DNA of 64,000 nt from positions 1 to 64,000 of the forward strand of contig CAMDTN010000008.1 of NCBI GenBank assembly GCA_945907755.1. Direction: 5' to 3'. A model generated the notes under the pieces. It did no database searches and had not been told where the DNA came from. It saw only the letters and a list, made by a program, of their open reading frames with translations. The stretch comes from Singulisphaera sp. GP187 (GTDB taxonomy: Bacteria; Planctomycetota; GCA-002687715). Shown here piece after piece: positions 26,192 through 34,162 of the stretch (position 1 is the first letter of the stretch; each line of letters starts with the position of its first letter). The translations under genes and the position numbers were made by a program.

Positions 26192-28801
26192 TCAGTTGTT
26201 GCCGCCCGGTTCCAGCTCTTCGAGGATCACGATCTGCACGCGCAACAGGATCAAGAGATCCTTCATTTGGGTGTGCTTGCCCTTGTGGGAGAAGAAGAAC
26301 CCAAGGATCGGGATGTCTGACAGCACCGGAATGCCCGACATCATGTCTTGCTCGACGTAGTACTTCAGACCGCCGAGGAGCAGCGTGCCGCCGTCAGGAA
26401 CCACCACGGTGGTCTTCAGCGATTGCTTGTTCAGCTCGGGCATGTCGATGGTGACCGCCGAGCCGACACCAAGAGTGGTGACCAGCTTGCGGATTGGGCG
26501 CACCAGCGTGGCCACGGTCGGGCGCAGTTCCAAGGTGACGAAGCGACGATCGTTGCTGACGATGGGGCGCACATCCAGCACAACGCCTTCGCGCACGATG
26601 TCCACCACCGGGTCGGCGATGGTTGACGCCTGAGCGATCTCGACGTCGTAGTCCTTCACATAGGCTTCTTGACGCGAGACTTCGATGTTGGCGCGCTGGG
26701 TGTTGTAAACCAGCAGCGTGGGCGAGTTGACCGTGTTGACGCGGTCGTACTTCTGCACGGCGCGCAAGATGGCTTCCAACTGCGCGTCGTCGAGGTAGGT
26801 CCACTGCACCGACATGCCGCCGCTCGGATCCATGATCGCGGGATTGCCCAAAGCCTGGTCGAACAGGTTCTGAGTACGGCCGCGGATGTCGCCGTTGCCG
26901 CCGCCTAATTGATAGTAGGCGCCGGAAGAAGTGTCGGTGCCCAAGGGCAAGTTGGCGCTGCCACCAAAGCCGAAATCGTCAAAGGGACGGTTGAGGCCGA
27001 GACCTGGGACGCCCGCACCACCCGAGTTGTCGCCCAGCCCGCGCAGGTCGACGCCAACATCCTGAAGGAAGTTGTTTTCCACCGTGAGGAAGCGGCTCTC
27101 GATTTGCACTTGGATGCCGGAGTACTTGCGCAGGTCGGCGAGGAGCGCGCGAATCAGGCGCTGATTCTCTGGCGTCTGCTTGATCACCAAGGTGCCGCTC
27201 TTGTCGACGATGGTGTTCTCGGCGTCTTCAGTCCACGAAGTCGGATCGACAGTGGCTTGAATCAGCTCGCGCAGGCGGTCGACTTCGACGATGCGATTTT
27301 CATCAGTGGCATCGCCTTCTTCTTCGCCACCTGTGGTCGGGCTGAAACCCGAGGGTGAAAGGTTCAGTTCAATACCAGGGAAGTTGCTGATTTTCGCGGT
27401 GAGGTCGCGCACATCGTAGAACTCGGTGACCTTGCGCTTGCGCAACTGTTCCTTGGTGGTGATTTTGACCATGCCATCTTCAACCACGAATTCGAGGCTG
27501 AGTGCATTGGTGGCGTGGCGCAAAGTGGACCAAGCACTGATGTCATCCAGCTTCAGGTTGAGAATGCGCTCTTCGCGCGGCATGGCCTCGTCCACAGCGG
27601 CCGCAACAACGATGTTCACACCGGTGTTGTTGCGCAGGAACTTGATGGCGTCATCGAGAGTCTTGTCGGTCCAGTCAACGCTGGAGAGGTTGGTGCCTTC
27701 GAGAGTGGCCTTCACAGCGGCGTCGATTTCGGAGGTCTGCTCGCTGGCGCGCGACAAAGTGATCGGCCCGCGAGCCGCAATCTCGCGCCAACGATCGGCG
27801 CTGGGGAATGTCGCCGTGCGCGTGAATGGCATCGCGAGACTCTTCACTTCGTCCAGCGCGCGCTGCCACTCGGTGCGGTGACGATTGATGTTGTCGGAAT
27901 CGGCCTTGGCATGACGGGCTTGTCCCGCAGCAGCCTTCAGTTCGTGAGCAGCCTTGAAGCTGTAGTCGCGATCGACCAACTGATCGCACAGGCGCTCGCA
28001 ATCTTCGAAGCGCTCACGCTCGAAGGCTGCAACAGCCTCGTCCCAGAGGCGTTCGAGTTGGTGTGCCAGCTTGCGGCGCTCTTCGTCGTCGCGCGACTTG
28101 TTGATGCGCTCGATCTCCTGCAGGCGCGTGGCCTCGGCCCCGCGCGCCGCATCAGCCGCAGCCGCTTCAGACGCAGCAAGCATGCCGCGCAGTTGGTTCT
28201 CAGTAGGGACGCCATCCAGATTGGTATTGGCGGACACGATCACCAGCGCGTTGCGCAAGTTCTCGCTGGCCTTAGCGAAGTCGCGCGCTTCGGCTGCTGC
28301 ATGAGCGCGGCCCATGGACTCCTGCACCACCAACCCTGCCTGCTGACGGCGCAACAGCGCCTCGTTCCAAACATCGCGGGCCGCAGGCTTGTCTTGCGCG
28401 GAGGGGTCCCCCACCAAGCCTGAAACGCGGGTGTACAAGTCTTGCGCTTCCTTGTTCGCCGGATCGGCGCGCAGTGCGGCAGCGAAGGCTTGCAACGCAT
28501 CGCGGGCGCGGCCTTGCTCCAACAGCGTGCGGCCAGTGGCGATGTAGTCGGCGGCGATGACGCGCGCGCGAGCTTCCAATGCCTTCTGGCGTTCGGCCAA
28601 GTCTTGCAGCGCAGGTTGCGCATCTTGCGGCGCAACTTCCACAGCAACCAATTCAATCACCATCGGCTCCGCCGCCACGGCGACAGGGGCCGCAGCCACC
28701 GTGTCAGTGGCTTGCTCGGTACCGCTGCACGCACTGACAACCACAAGGCACGCACCAAGGGCAAAAACCATGGCACTGCGCATGTTCACGAGGAATCGCA
28801 T
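26192..28801 (-). CDS. Lipoprotein secretin with TPR-like N-terminus (secretin 2)
   Basis: 869 residues from the ATG at 28801, with GGGAGA 7 nt upstream; an upstream in-frame start at 28852 is less likely. The lipobox is VVVSAC (Cys25). Residues ~55-330 are helical repeats and coiled coil; an N0/STN-like module lies at ~395-475 (DAIKFLRNNTGVNIVVAAAV), N1 modules follow, and the secretin barrel occupies ~570-860 with VPDGGTLLLGGLKYYVE and LSDIPILGFFF. It is the last gene of the second PilM/N-PilO module, so it should be its outer-membrane pore. A 215-nt leader and a strong promoter precede it. It is clearly paralogous to secretin 1 along its whole length. Confidence 0.93.
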   Translation of the reverse strand: MRFLVNMRSAMVFALGACLVVVSACSGTEQATDTVAAAPVAVAAEPMVIELVAVEVAPQDAQPALQDLAERQKALEARARVIAADYIATGRTLLEQGRARDALQAFAAALRADPANKEAQDLYTRVSGLVGDPSAQDKPAARDVWNEALLRRQQAGLVVQESMGRAHAAAEARDFAKASENLRNALVIVSANTNLDGVPTENQLRGMLAASEAAAADAARGAEATRLQEIERINKSRDDEERRKLAHQLERLWDEAVAAFERERFEDCERLCDQLVDRDYSFKAAHELKAAAGQARHAKADSDNINRHRTEWQRALDEVKSLAMPFTRTATFPSADRWREIAARGPITLSRASEQTSEIDAAVKATLEGTNLSSVDWTDKTLDDAIKFLRNNTGVNIVVAAAVDEAMPREERILNLKLDDISAWSTLRHATNALSLEFVVEDGMVKITTKEQLRKRKVTEFYDVRDLTAKISNFPGIELNLSPSGFSPTTGGEEEGDATDENRIVEVDRLRELIQATVDPTSWTEDAENTIVDKSGTLVIKQTPENQRLIRALLADLRKYSGIQVQIESRFLTVENNFLQDVGVDLRGLGDNSGGAGVPGLGLNRPFDDFGFGGSANLPLGTDTSSGAYYQLGGGNGDIRGRTQNLFDQALGNPAIMDPSGGMSVQWTYLDDAQLEAILRAVQKYDRVNTVNSPTLLVYNTQRANIEVSRQEAYVKDYDVEIAQASTIADPVVDIVREGVVLDVRPIVSNDRRFVTLELRPTVATLVRPIRKLVTTLGVGSAVTIDMPELNKQSLKTTVVVPDGGTLLLGGLKYYVEQDMMSGIPVLSDIPILGFFFSHKGKHTQMKDLLILLRVQIVILEELEPGGNN

Positions 28802-29085
28802 CGAATTCTCCCTTTTCCGAATCCGGGCACATGGGGCAATCCCACGGGCCACGGGGCGCGGCTTTCTACCAGAAACGGCGCGGGTCCATCAGGGTGCATG
28901 CACCGCTGTTGGACTCGCTGACCGCGTCAGGCTTGATCCACAACTTCATCGTTGCGGGCGCTTTTGAACGCAACTCGTTGCATTGAAAAGGCTTCCGCAC
29001 CGAACCATCTTTTCCAGGGGCACGATTATAGGGGTGGAGCCGTTGCCTGCAATAGCCCGCGCTGCCGTTGGCATTCGTGCCATCT
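28802..29085 (-). other. 284-bp intergenic region with a long leader of secretin 2
   Basis: Holds the promoter at 29025-29052 and a predicted untranslated leader of ~215 nt. A 12-bp perfect palindrome GGTGCATGCACC lies at 28893-28904, and GGAAAAG...CTTTTC arms near 28985-29017 could pair. A 27-codon open frame (28946-28866) has no ribosome binding site. I recognise no known riboswitch class. Confidence 0.45.
29025..29052 (-). promoter_or_regulatory. Sigma-70-type promoter for secretin 2
   Basis: On the minus strand TTGCAG (29052-29047), a 16-nt spacer and a perfect TATAAT (29030-29025). It would start a transcript near 29018, giving secretin 2 its own message in addition to any read-through from the platform genes. 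Confidence 0.6.
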
Positions 29086-30132
29086 TCACGGCAGCCGGTG
29101 GCGCACTTCGAGCGCTGGCGCGTTGCCCGCAGGCTGCAGGCGAACGCAGGCGATGGAACTCGTGATTTCACGCATTTCCTGCACGGTCTGCGGGCGCCCA
29201 GCCACCAAGACAACGCGCCCCTGCGCGTCAAAAACCACTGCTGCCACGCTGCGTTGGCTCGTTTCCGTTTCCAAGCGGATGGACTCAAGCTTCATCCCCG
29301 TCCCGAAGTCGACCCCGCTAACAGGGTCTATCGCGCCCACCATTTCTCCCTGCTGCACGCGGAATTCCTTGGCGATAAAACCCTCGCCTTGCCAGCGCTC
29401 CACCGAGAAACGCGCAGCCGTCGCATCAGCGTGAATCAAACCCCAACGCAGGTCCGCTTCGCTACCGCAAGTCACTGGTGCGCTGAGTTCAGAGCGCGGC
29501 AAACTTGCAGCGAGCAGCGGGTCGGCGCACACAGCCACGATTCTGTAGTTGAAAAGAGTGCCGGGTGTGGCACTCGAGTCGGTCCATGTGGATTCCGTTG
29601 GCGCCACGCCAATGATGACTTCGTATTCGCCGCCTGGTGCGGCGCGCAAGATCTCTAAGAGTTTCACAGCCACATTGCTGCGTGCTGCTGCGCGCCATGT
29701 CAGACGCACCGCCCCGTGCAGCGCCACCGCAACCAGATCTTCCGGCGGCAACAGTCTGGCGACATTGCCTTCGTCGCGCAGCGCTGCCAACACCGAGGTC
29801 GGCCACACAGCGCCTTCATCCTTCACTTGTGGCACCGTGCCGGCGCCCGCGAGCGTGCCACGCAGCAGCGCCTGCGCTGCGTCACTGCGTTGCAGCAGTT
29901 CCCGCGGTTCAAAATGGCGCGAGCGCACGGCCGACTCTCTTTCCTGAGCCAGTTGCTCTAGTTGCTGCTGCAAGCGAGCAGATTCTGGCGGCACAGGCAA
30001 AAGCACATCGCTCACGCACAAGACCAAAACGAGCACGCCTAACCCTAGGCCTACAAAATCGAGCGAAGAGAACAGCGATGCCCAGACATCAACGCGACGT
30101 TCCTCTTCAGAGTGGAGTTGCTCTTCTTTCAT
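29086..30132 (-). CDS. Single-pass membrane protein of the second pilus platform
   Basis: 348 residues. A charged cytoplasmic N-terminus (~1-25) is followed by one membrane helix (VGLGLGVLVLVLCVSDVLL, ~26-46), a coiled coil (~53-72), and a beta-rich exoplasmic region with an FN3-like stretch (~135-205; AVRLTWRAAARSNVAVKLLE, TPGTLFNYRIVAV). The C-terminal ~110 residues contain EGFIAKEFRVQQGEMVGAI, resembling the secretin-contacting beta domain of PilP/GspC-type proteins. Its position between the PilO-like gene and the secretin matches PilP in a PilMNOPQ order, but its sequence does not show a PilP lipobox. PilP analogue is an inference from position and topology. Confidence 0.65.
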   Translation of the reverse strand: MKEEQLHSEEERRVDVWASLFSSLDFVGLGLGVLVLVLCVSDVLLPVPPESARLQQQLEQLAQERESAVRSRHFEPRELLQRSDAAQALLRGTLAGAGTVPQVKDEGAVWPTSVLAALRDEGNVARLLPPEDLVAVALHGAVRLTWRAAARSNVAVKLLEILRAAPGGEYEVIIGVAPTESTWTDSSATPGTLFNYRIVAVCADPLLAASLPRSELSAPVTCGSEADLRWGLIHADATAARFSVERWQGEGFIAKEFRVQQGEMVGAIDPVSGVDFGTGMKLESIRLETETSQRSVAAVVFDAQGRVVLVAGRPQTVQEMREITSSIACVRLQPAGNAPALEVRHRLP

Positions 30133-30932
30133 TATTCAGCCTTGGGCCGAAGCCGTTCCAGCACCACTCTGGCATCCACCAACAGCAGGGGCGTCGCCGC
30201 GCTGGCCTGCGCTTCCGCTGCTGGCGGGCTGAATTCAAAACCCACCAAACGCAGTCGCAAGTTCCAGCCGGGCGCTAACAATGCGCGGGCCAAGGCTTGC
30301 AGGGATTTCGCTTCGACACCTAAGTGCAGTTGCACTTCGGTTGCATCCCACGCACTGGCTGCAACGCGTGGCAAAGCGCGGAACTCTGGCGGCGCCGTTG
30401 GCACCGCGCGGCAACGAGCAGCCGCCAACAAAAACATGCGCTGCAAATTGAGACGCTGCTGGTCGCGCTGCATGCGCGCTGCATCGACTTCGGTGCCGGC
30501 GGCGAAGAATTCTGGGACATGCAACGGCCACGACCCGGGGCGCGGCGGCTCGCGCCCAGTGAGGCTGCTGATTTCACGGCGCAGTTCGTCGCAATCGAAC
30601 TCGCTGGCGGCACGAAAGTCCTCTGGCGCGGGGCTCTGCGAAGTCAAGCGCGCAGAGAATTGGTCGACATCGTCGTACTGCTGATTCACCCAAGCGTGCA
30701 GTGTTCGTTCCTCTTGCTCCAAGCGCACACGGGCCCCTTGCGCCTCCACGACGAATGGCTCGCCCACCAGTTCCTTGATGTCATCGCTGGTGTAGCTGAG
30801 CGTTTGCGCCGCAACGCTGAGAACAGTTTCAGCCTCGGATTTCGCCGGCAGCACAATTATCAACCATGTGCCCGCCATGGCGAGCGCGCTGCACACCGCT
30901 AACAGCATCAACCCTAGGGTGCGCGGGCTCAT
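30132..30932 (-). CDS. PilO/GspM-like membrane protein (second module)
   Basis: 266 residues from the ATG at 30932, which overlaps the stop of the PilM/N gene (ATGA). One N-terminal membrane helix (TLGLMLLAVCSALAMAGTWL, ~4-23) is followed by a segment rich in charged helices (~30-130) and a C-terminal alpha/beta region (~165-265; EVQLHLGVEAKSLQALARAL, LLLVDARVVLERL) with the strand-helix-strand look of the PilO/GspM ferredoxin fold. It should pair with the periplasmic part of the PilM/N fusion. Sequence conservation with the first module's protein (3865-4704) is low, so the assignment leans on synteny. Confidence 0.68.
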   Translation of the reverse strand: MSPRTLGLMLLAVCSALAMAGTWLIIVLPAKSEAETVLSVAAQTLSYTSDDIKELVGEPFVVEAQGARVRLEQEERTLHAWVNQQYDDVDQFSARLTSQSPAPEDFRAASEFDCDELRREISSLTGREPPRPGSWPLHVPEFFAAGTEVDAARMQRDQQRLNLQRMFLLAAARCRAVPTAPPEFRALPRVAASAWDATEVQLHLGVEAKSLQALARALLAPGWNLRLRLVGFEFSPPAAEAQASAATPLLLVDARVVLERLRPKAE

Positions 30933-32554
30933 GGCGCACCTCCATGCACTTCCAGCGTGTAAGCACGGTGCACCAGCGGCACGCGAATGACGCCTGCGGG
31001 AGCCGCGATGGGCGGGCGCGCGCACAAGTACCCGGCTACCCACGATGCGCCCGGCAGTGCCGCGCTGATCAAGGGGCCGTTGCGCGCCAAGCCTGCGGCC
31101 ACTGCGTCCAACTTGGCCGTGGTCGCTGCATCCGCCGCGCCCACTGTCGCCAGAACCAATCGAGCCGTGGGGCCGTCCGATGCTTCCAGCGCCGCAACAT
31201 GCACGCCGCCCGCGCCAGCGTTAGCCATCACGGCATCCAGTACGCGCCGAGGTAAGTCGCGCTCGCCGTTCTTCTCTGCCAACGCGGTCATGCGCCGCAG
31301 CGGCGCTTCCACATCGATGCTGCGCAATTCGACATCTTGGTTGCGCGCGCCGGCGGGCGGCTGCCGCAAGACATCGACCCGTGCGCGCAGCGCTTCAGCA
31401 CTTTCGCCGTGGCGCTGAGCCGCCAACACCAGCCCTACGCAAACGAGCAACACCGCAGCCACCCACCAGCGCAAACGCACGCCCAAGTCGCGCTGCAGCG
31501 TTGCTGGGAAAAGTTGCACTTTCACATCTGCGACGCCCGCGCCTTGCAAGGCGAGGCCAGTAGCCCGCGCGAACGCACCAAAATTCTCTTGCAGTCCAGG
31601 GCCAACCACATCGGGGTCCACGCGCACATGCTTGAAACCACGCGGCACGATCACCGGGACTTCCAGTCGACCAGCAATCATGGCTTCCATGGACGGCACA
31701 CAGCGATGGCTCTCGAATAGAACCACCTTGCGAATGCGGCACGAAGGCCGTGCACTGACATAGAAGCGGATCACTCGCGTTGCTTCTTCTAACAGCATGC
31801 CTTGCACGCGGCGTTTCACTTGGTCCAACGCTGCGCCATCGGGGCAACGGCTTTGCCCAGCGGCGAGATTCACCGCTTCGGCGTGGTTGATGCTGAAACG
31901 CTCACGCAGCGCGGCTACATAGTCCGCCCCGCCTGCGGGCACCACACGGAACCACGAGCGACCTTCGTGATGCAGGATCACATGCACGCCGGCATAATCG
32001 AAATCCAGCACCAAGGTGCCGTCTTCCAGCAAGCGCTCCCATGCGCAGAAATTGAGGAGCGCCAGTGGCCGCAGTTGAATGCCGTCAGCGGGCAACCCGC
32101 ACTGAGCAAACTTGCGCACGCGGTCGTCCACGATTTGGCGGCGCACTGCATAGAAGGTGGCTTCCACCCTCGTTTCGCCGCTCAGATCCGACAGGCGCTG
32201 ATCCCAATACACCTCGTGCAGTGGGTATGGAATGTTCTGCTCAGCTTCGCGTTGCAGCACCGCCGGCAAGGTCTTGTCGGTGGCCTCGGGCAGCACCACG
32301 GTGCGGTTGAATCCTGTTTCGCCGCGCAGCGACACCCACACCCGCGAGTTGCGCAGGTGCTTGCTGCTGACGAACTGACGGATGGCCCGCGACATGGGCC
32401 CCACCCTCGCGCTGGAGCCGATGTTCTCGACATCAGTGGTGAAATCGAGAACGTCCCAAGCCACGATGCGGGGCACGCCATCGTCTTCCATGACGACGCG
32501 CACGCCGCGCAGCGCAACTGCGGTGACATCGATTCCCCAGACGGAGTAGGCCAT
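30929..32554 (-). CDS. PilM-PilN fusion protein (second module)
   Basis: 541 residues from the ATG at 32554; the open frame extends upstream, but only this start gives the PilM N-terminus (AYSVWGIDVTAVALRGVRV). The actin-like domain (~1-345) shows LEDGTLVLDFDYAGVHVIL (phosphate 2) and RKVVLFESHRCVPSMEAMI; the classical Gly-rich adenosine loop is poorly conserved, so nucleotide binding may be weak. A membrane helix lies at ~361-380 (WWVAAVLLVCVGLVLAAQ), followed by a coiled stretch and a PilN-like periplasmic domain. Domain order equals the fusion at 4708-6390. It heads the platform-secretin module ending at 26192. Confidence 0.82.
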   Translation of the reverse strand: MAYSVWGIDVTAVALRGVRVVMEDDGVPRIVAWDVLDFTTDVENIGSSARVGPMSRAIRQFVSSKHLRNSRVWVSLRGETGFNRTVVLPEATDKTLPAVLQREAEQNIPYPLHEVYWDQRLSDLSGETRVEATFYAVRRQIVDDRVRKFAQCGLPADGIQLRPLALLNFCAWERLLEDGTLVLDFDYAGVHVILHHEGRSWFRVVPAGGADYVAALRERFSINHAEAVNLAAGQSRCPDGAALDQVKRRVQGMLLEEATRVIRFYVSARPSCRIRKVVLFESHRCVPSMEAMIAGRLEVPVIVPRGFKHVRVDPDVVGPGLQENFGAFARATGLALQGAGVADVKVQLFPATLQRDLGVRLRWWVAAVLLVCVGLVLAAQRHGESAEALRARVDVLRQPPAGARNQDVELRSIDVEAPLRRMTALAEKNGERDLPRRVLDAVMANAGAGGVHVAALEASDGPTARLVLATVGAADAATTAKLDAVAAGLARNGPLISAALPGASWVAGYLCARPPIAAPAGVIRVPLVHRAYTLEVHGGAP

Positions 32555-32615
32555 GGTGTAGTCGGCGCCGCGCAACCGGCCGGCGCAAGATGTTAGTGCT
32601 GCACAGCGTGAAGGG

Positions 32616-33413
32616 TCAAGCGCCGTCGCGCGCGGGCAGCAACGACAGTGCGAACTTGAGGTCTTGCCACGCCGCACGCTTCATGTCTGGCGAACGCAAC
32701 AGATACGAGGGGTGATAAGTGGCAACCACCTGAGCGCGCCCCAGTGTGTGCACCTTGCCGCGCATCGCACCCAACGGCCCCGTCAGTTGCAGCAGATTGC
32801 GCGCTGCATGGGCGCCCAAGGCGACGATCACATCTGGGTCGACGATGGCCAACTGACGCAGCAAGAACCCGCGGCAGGCTTGTGCTTCATCCACTGCTGG
32901 CTCGCGATTTTCCGGCGGGCGGCACTTCAGCACATTGGCGATGAAAACATCCTCGCGCTGCAAGCCCATGGCTTGGATCATGCGCGTCAGCAACTGCCCT
33001 GCTTCGCCCACGAAGGCCAAGCCAGTGCGGTCTTCTTCGGCGCCAGGGGCTTCGCCCACAAACATGAGGCGCGCCGTGGCCGCACCTTGCCCCGGCACGA
33101 CTTGCGTGCGGCCAGTCGCTAGCCCGCAGGCGCTGCACGCAGCCGCCTCTGCCGCCACACACTGCAGCGCAGCGCTGCGTTCCACAGCGGATGCCGTCGT
33201 AGCAGTTCGCTGCGTGCTCGGCGCCGTTGGCTGCACCGGCGCGCGCTGCTGCGTGCTCGGCGCCGCCGCTGCGACAGCGGCAGATTCGCCCGCCACGCGA
33301 CGCGGCAGCAGATCAATGCCGAAGGCCTCCATGTCCAGCAGCCATGCTTGCGCCGCCGCCATTGCGTCAACCGCAATGGCATCTGGTGCAGCTGTGCCGT
33401 CAACAAAGCTCAT
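32616..33413 (-). CDS. Family-4 uracil-DNA glycosylase (Fe-S)
   Basis: 265 residues. The catalytic region (~95-260) has GEAPGAEEDRTGLAFVGEAG (water-activating loop and uracil pocket) and TYHPSYLLRSP (second catalytic loop), with NVLKCRPPENREP between. Four cysteines in the family-4 pattern (CSACGL near ~97, KCRPP, and AQACRGF) should bind a 4Fe-4S cluster. The enzyme excises uracil from DNA in base-excision repair. The N-terminal ~90 residues form an unusual Ala/Thr/Pro-rich linker with a duplicated APSTQ segment. It is divergent from the GT2 gene (45 bp apart) and lies 62 nt upstream of the second PilM/N gene. Confidence 0.92.
   Translation of the reverse strand: MSFVDGTAAPDAIAVDAMAAAQAWLLDMEAFGIDLLPRRVAGESAAVAAAAPSTQQRAPVQPTAPSTQRTATTASAVERSAALQCVAAEAAACSACGLATGRTQVVPGQGAATARLMFVGEAPGAEEDRTGLAFVGEAGQLLTRMIQAMGLQREDVFIANVLKCRPPENREPAVDEAQACRGFLLRQLAIVDPDVIVALGAHAARNLLQLTGPLGAMRGKVHTLGRAQVVATYHPSYLLRSPDMKRAAWQDLKFALSLLPARDGA
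33209..33265. repeat. 18-bp direct repeat inside the uracil-DNA glycosylase linker
   Basis: GCTGCGTGCTCGGCGCCG occurs at 33209-33226 and exactly again at 33248-33265. The 39-nt period equals 13 codons, so the two copies encode the same APSTQ segment in frame. It looks like a recent tandem duplication in the disordered linker. Confidence 0.8.
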
Positions 33414-33457
33414 CGTTGCTCATGCTACCTTCGCCCAACCGCGAGAGCAGCCAGAGC

Positions 33458-34159
33458 ATGCTGGTCACCATCATCATTCCCTGCTGCAACGAAGTGGACA
33501 GCTTGCCCCGGCTGTTCAACGAACTGCAGCGCTTGCCGCATTTGCTGGGGCCCGCACATTTTCCCGAGCTACTGCTGTTGGATGATGGCAGCACCGACGG
33601 CACTGCCGTTGTTGCTCGCGCATGGTGCGATCGTTCGCCCTTCCCCATGCGCATCATCGGTTTCGATGCCAATCGCGGCCTCGGCGCCATGCTGCGCGAA
33701 GCTGCTGAATTCGCGCAAGGCGACGCGCTGGTCACTTACGACGCAGACCTGCCCTACCCGTTAGAAGATCTGCCCGCCATGCTCGCGGCGCTGTTAGCGG
33801 GCGCAGATGTGGTCACCGCCTCGCCGTGGCACCCCGCAGGTAGCGCGCAAGTGTCGTGGTGGCGCGCCGCGTTGTCGCGCACGATATCCAAGCTCTACCG
33901 CTTGCGGCTCGGGCGGCGCGCGCAGGGCTTGCACACATTCACTTGCGGTTACCGCGTCTGGCGCGCTGCTACCTATCGCGCCAGCTTGCCCACTCGCGAC
34001 GGTTTTGTAGCCACGGCGGAAATGCTGCTGCGCGCGCTGCGTTCCGGCGCACGCGCTGTTGAATTGCCTTCAGCGTTGCGCCCGCGCTTGGAAGGTGTCA
34101 GCAAATTGCGCGTTCTGCGCACAGCGTGCGCCCACTTGCGCCTGCTGCTCCGTGGATAG
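33458..34159 (+). CDS. Family-2 glycosyltransferase (dolichol-phosphate-mannose-synthase-like)
   Basis: 233 residues from the ATG at 33458; an in-frame ATG at 33422 would add a non-conserved leader. The GT-A fold begins at once: VTIIIPCCNEVDSLPRLFNE (nucleotide-binding strand and helix), LLLDDGSTDGTA, FDANRGLGAML, and TYDADLPYPLEDLPAML, the DxD-like metal site. The usual C-terminal membrane helices of DPM1/GtrB enzymes are not obvious, so it may be a soluble or peripheral transferase. It is a single plus-strand gene, divergent from the glycosylase gene and convergent with the lipoprotein gene (3 nt apart). Donor and acceptor are unknown. Confidence 0.85.
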   Translation: MLVTIIIPCCNEVDSLPRLFNELQRLPHLLGPAHFPELLLLDDGSTDGTAVVARAWCDRSPFPMRIIGFDANRGLGAMLREAAEFAQGDALVTYDADLPYPLEDLPAMLAALLAGADVVTASPWHPAGSAQVSWWRAALSRTISKLYRLRLGRRAQGLHTFTCGYRVWRAATYRASLPTRDGFVATAEMLLRALRSGARAVELPSALRPRLEGVSKLRVLRTACAHLRLLLRG

Positions 34160-34162
34160 AAC

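Noticed and set aside
28866-28946. 27-codon open frame in the secretin-2 leader (ends ...LMDPRRFW)
   Set aside because: No ribosome binding site and no regulatory codon run; considered as a leader peptide but unsupported.
28802-29018. Possible riboswitch in the long leader of secretin 2
   Set aside because: I could not match any known riboswitch core; only short pairings are seen, so it is reported only as a leader.
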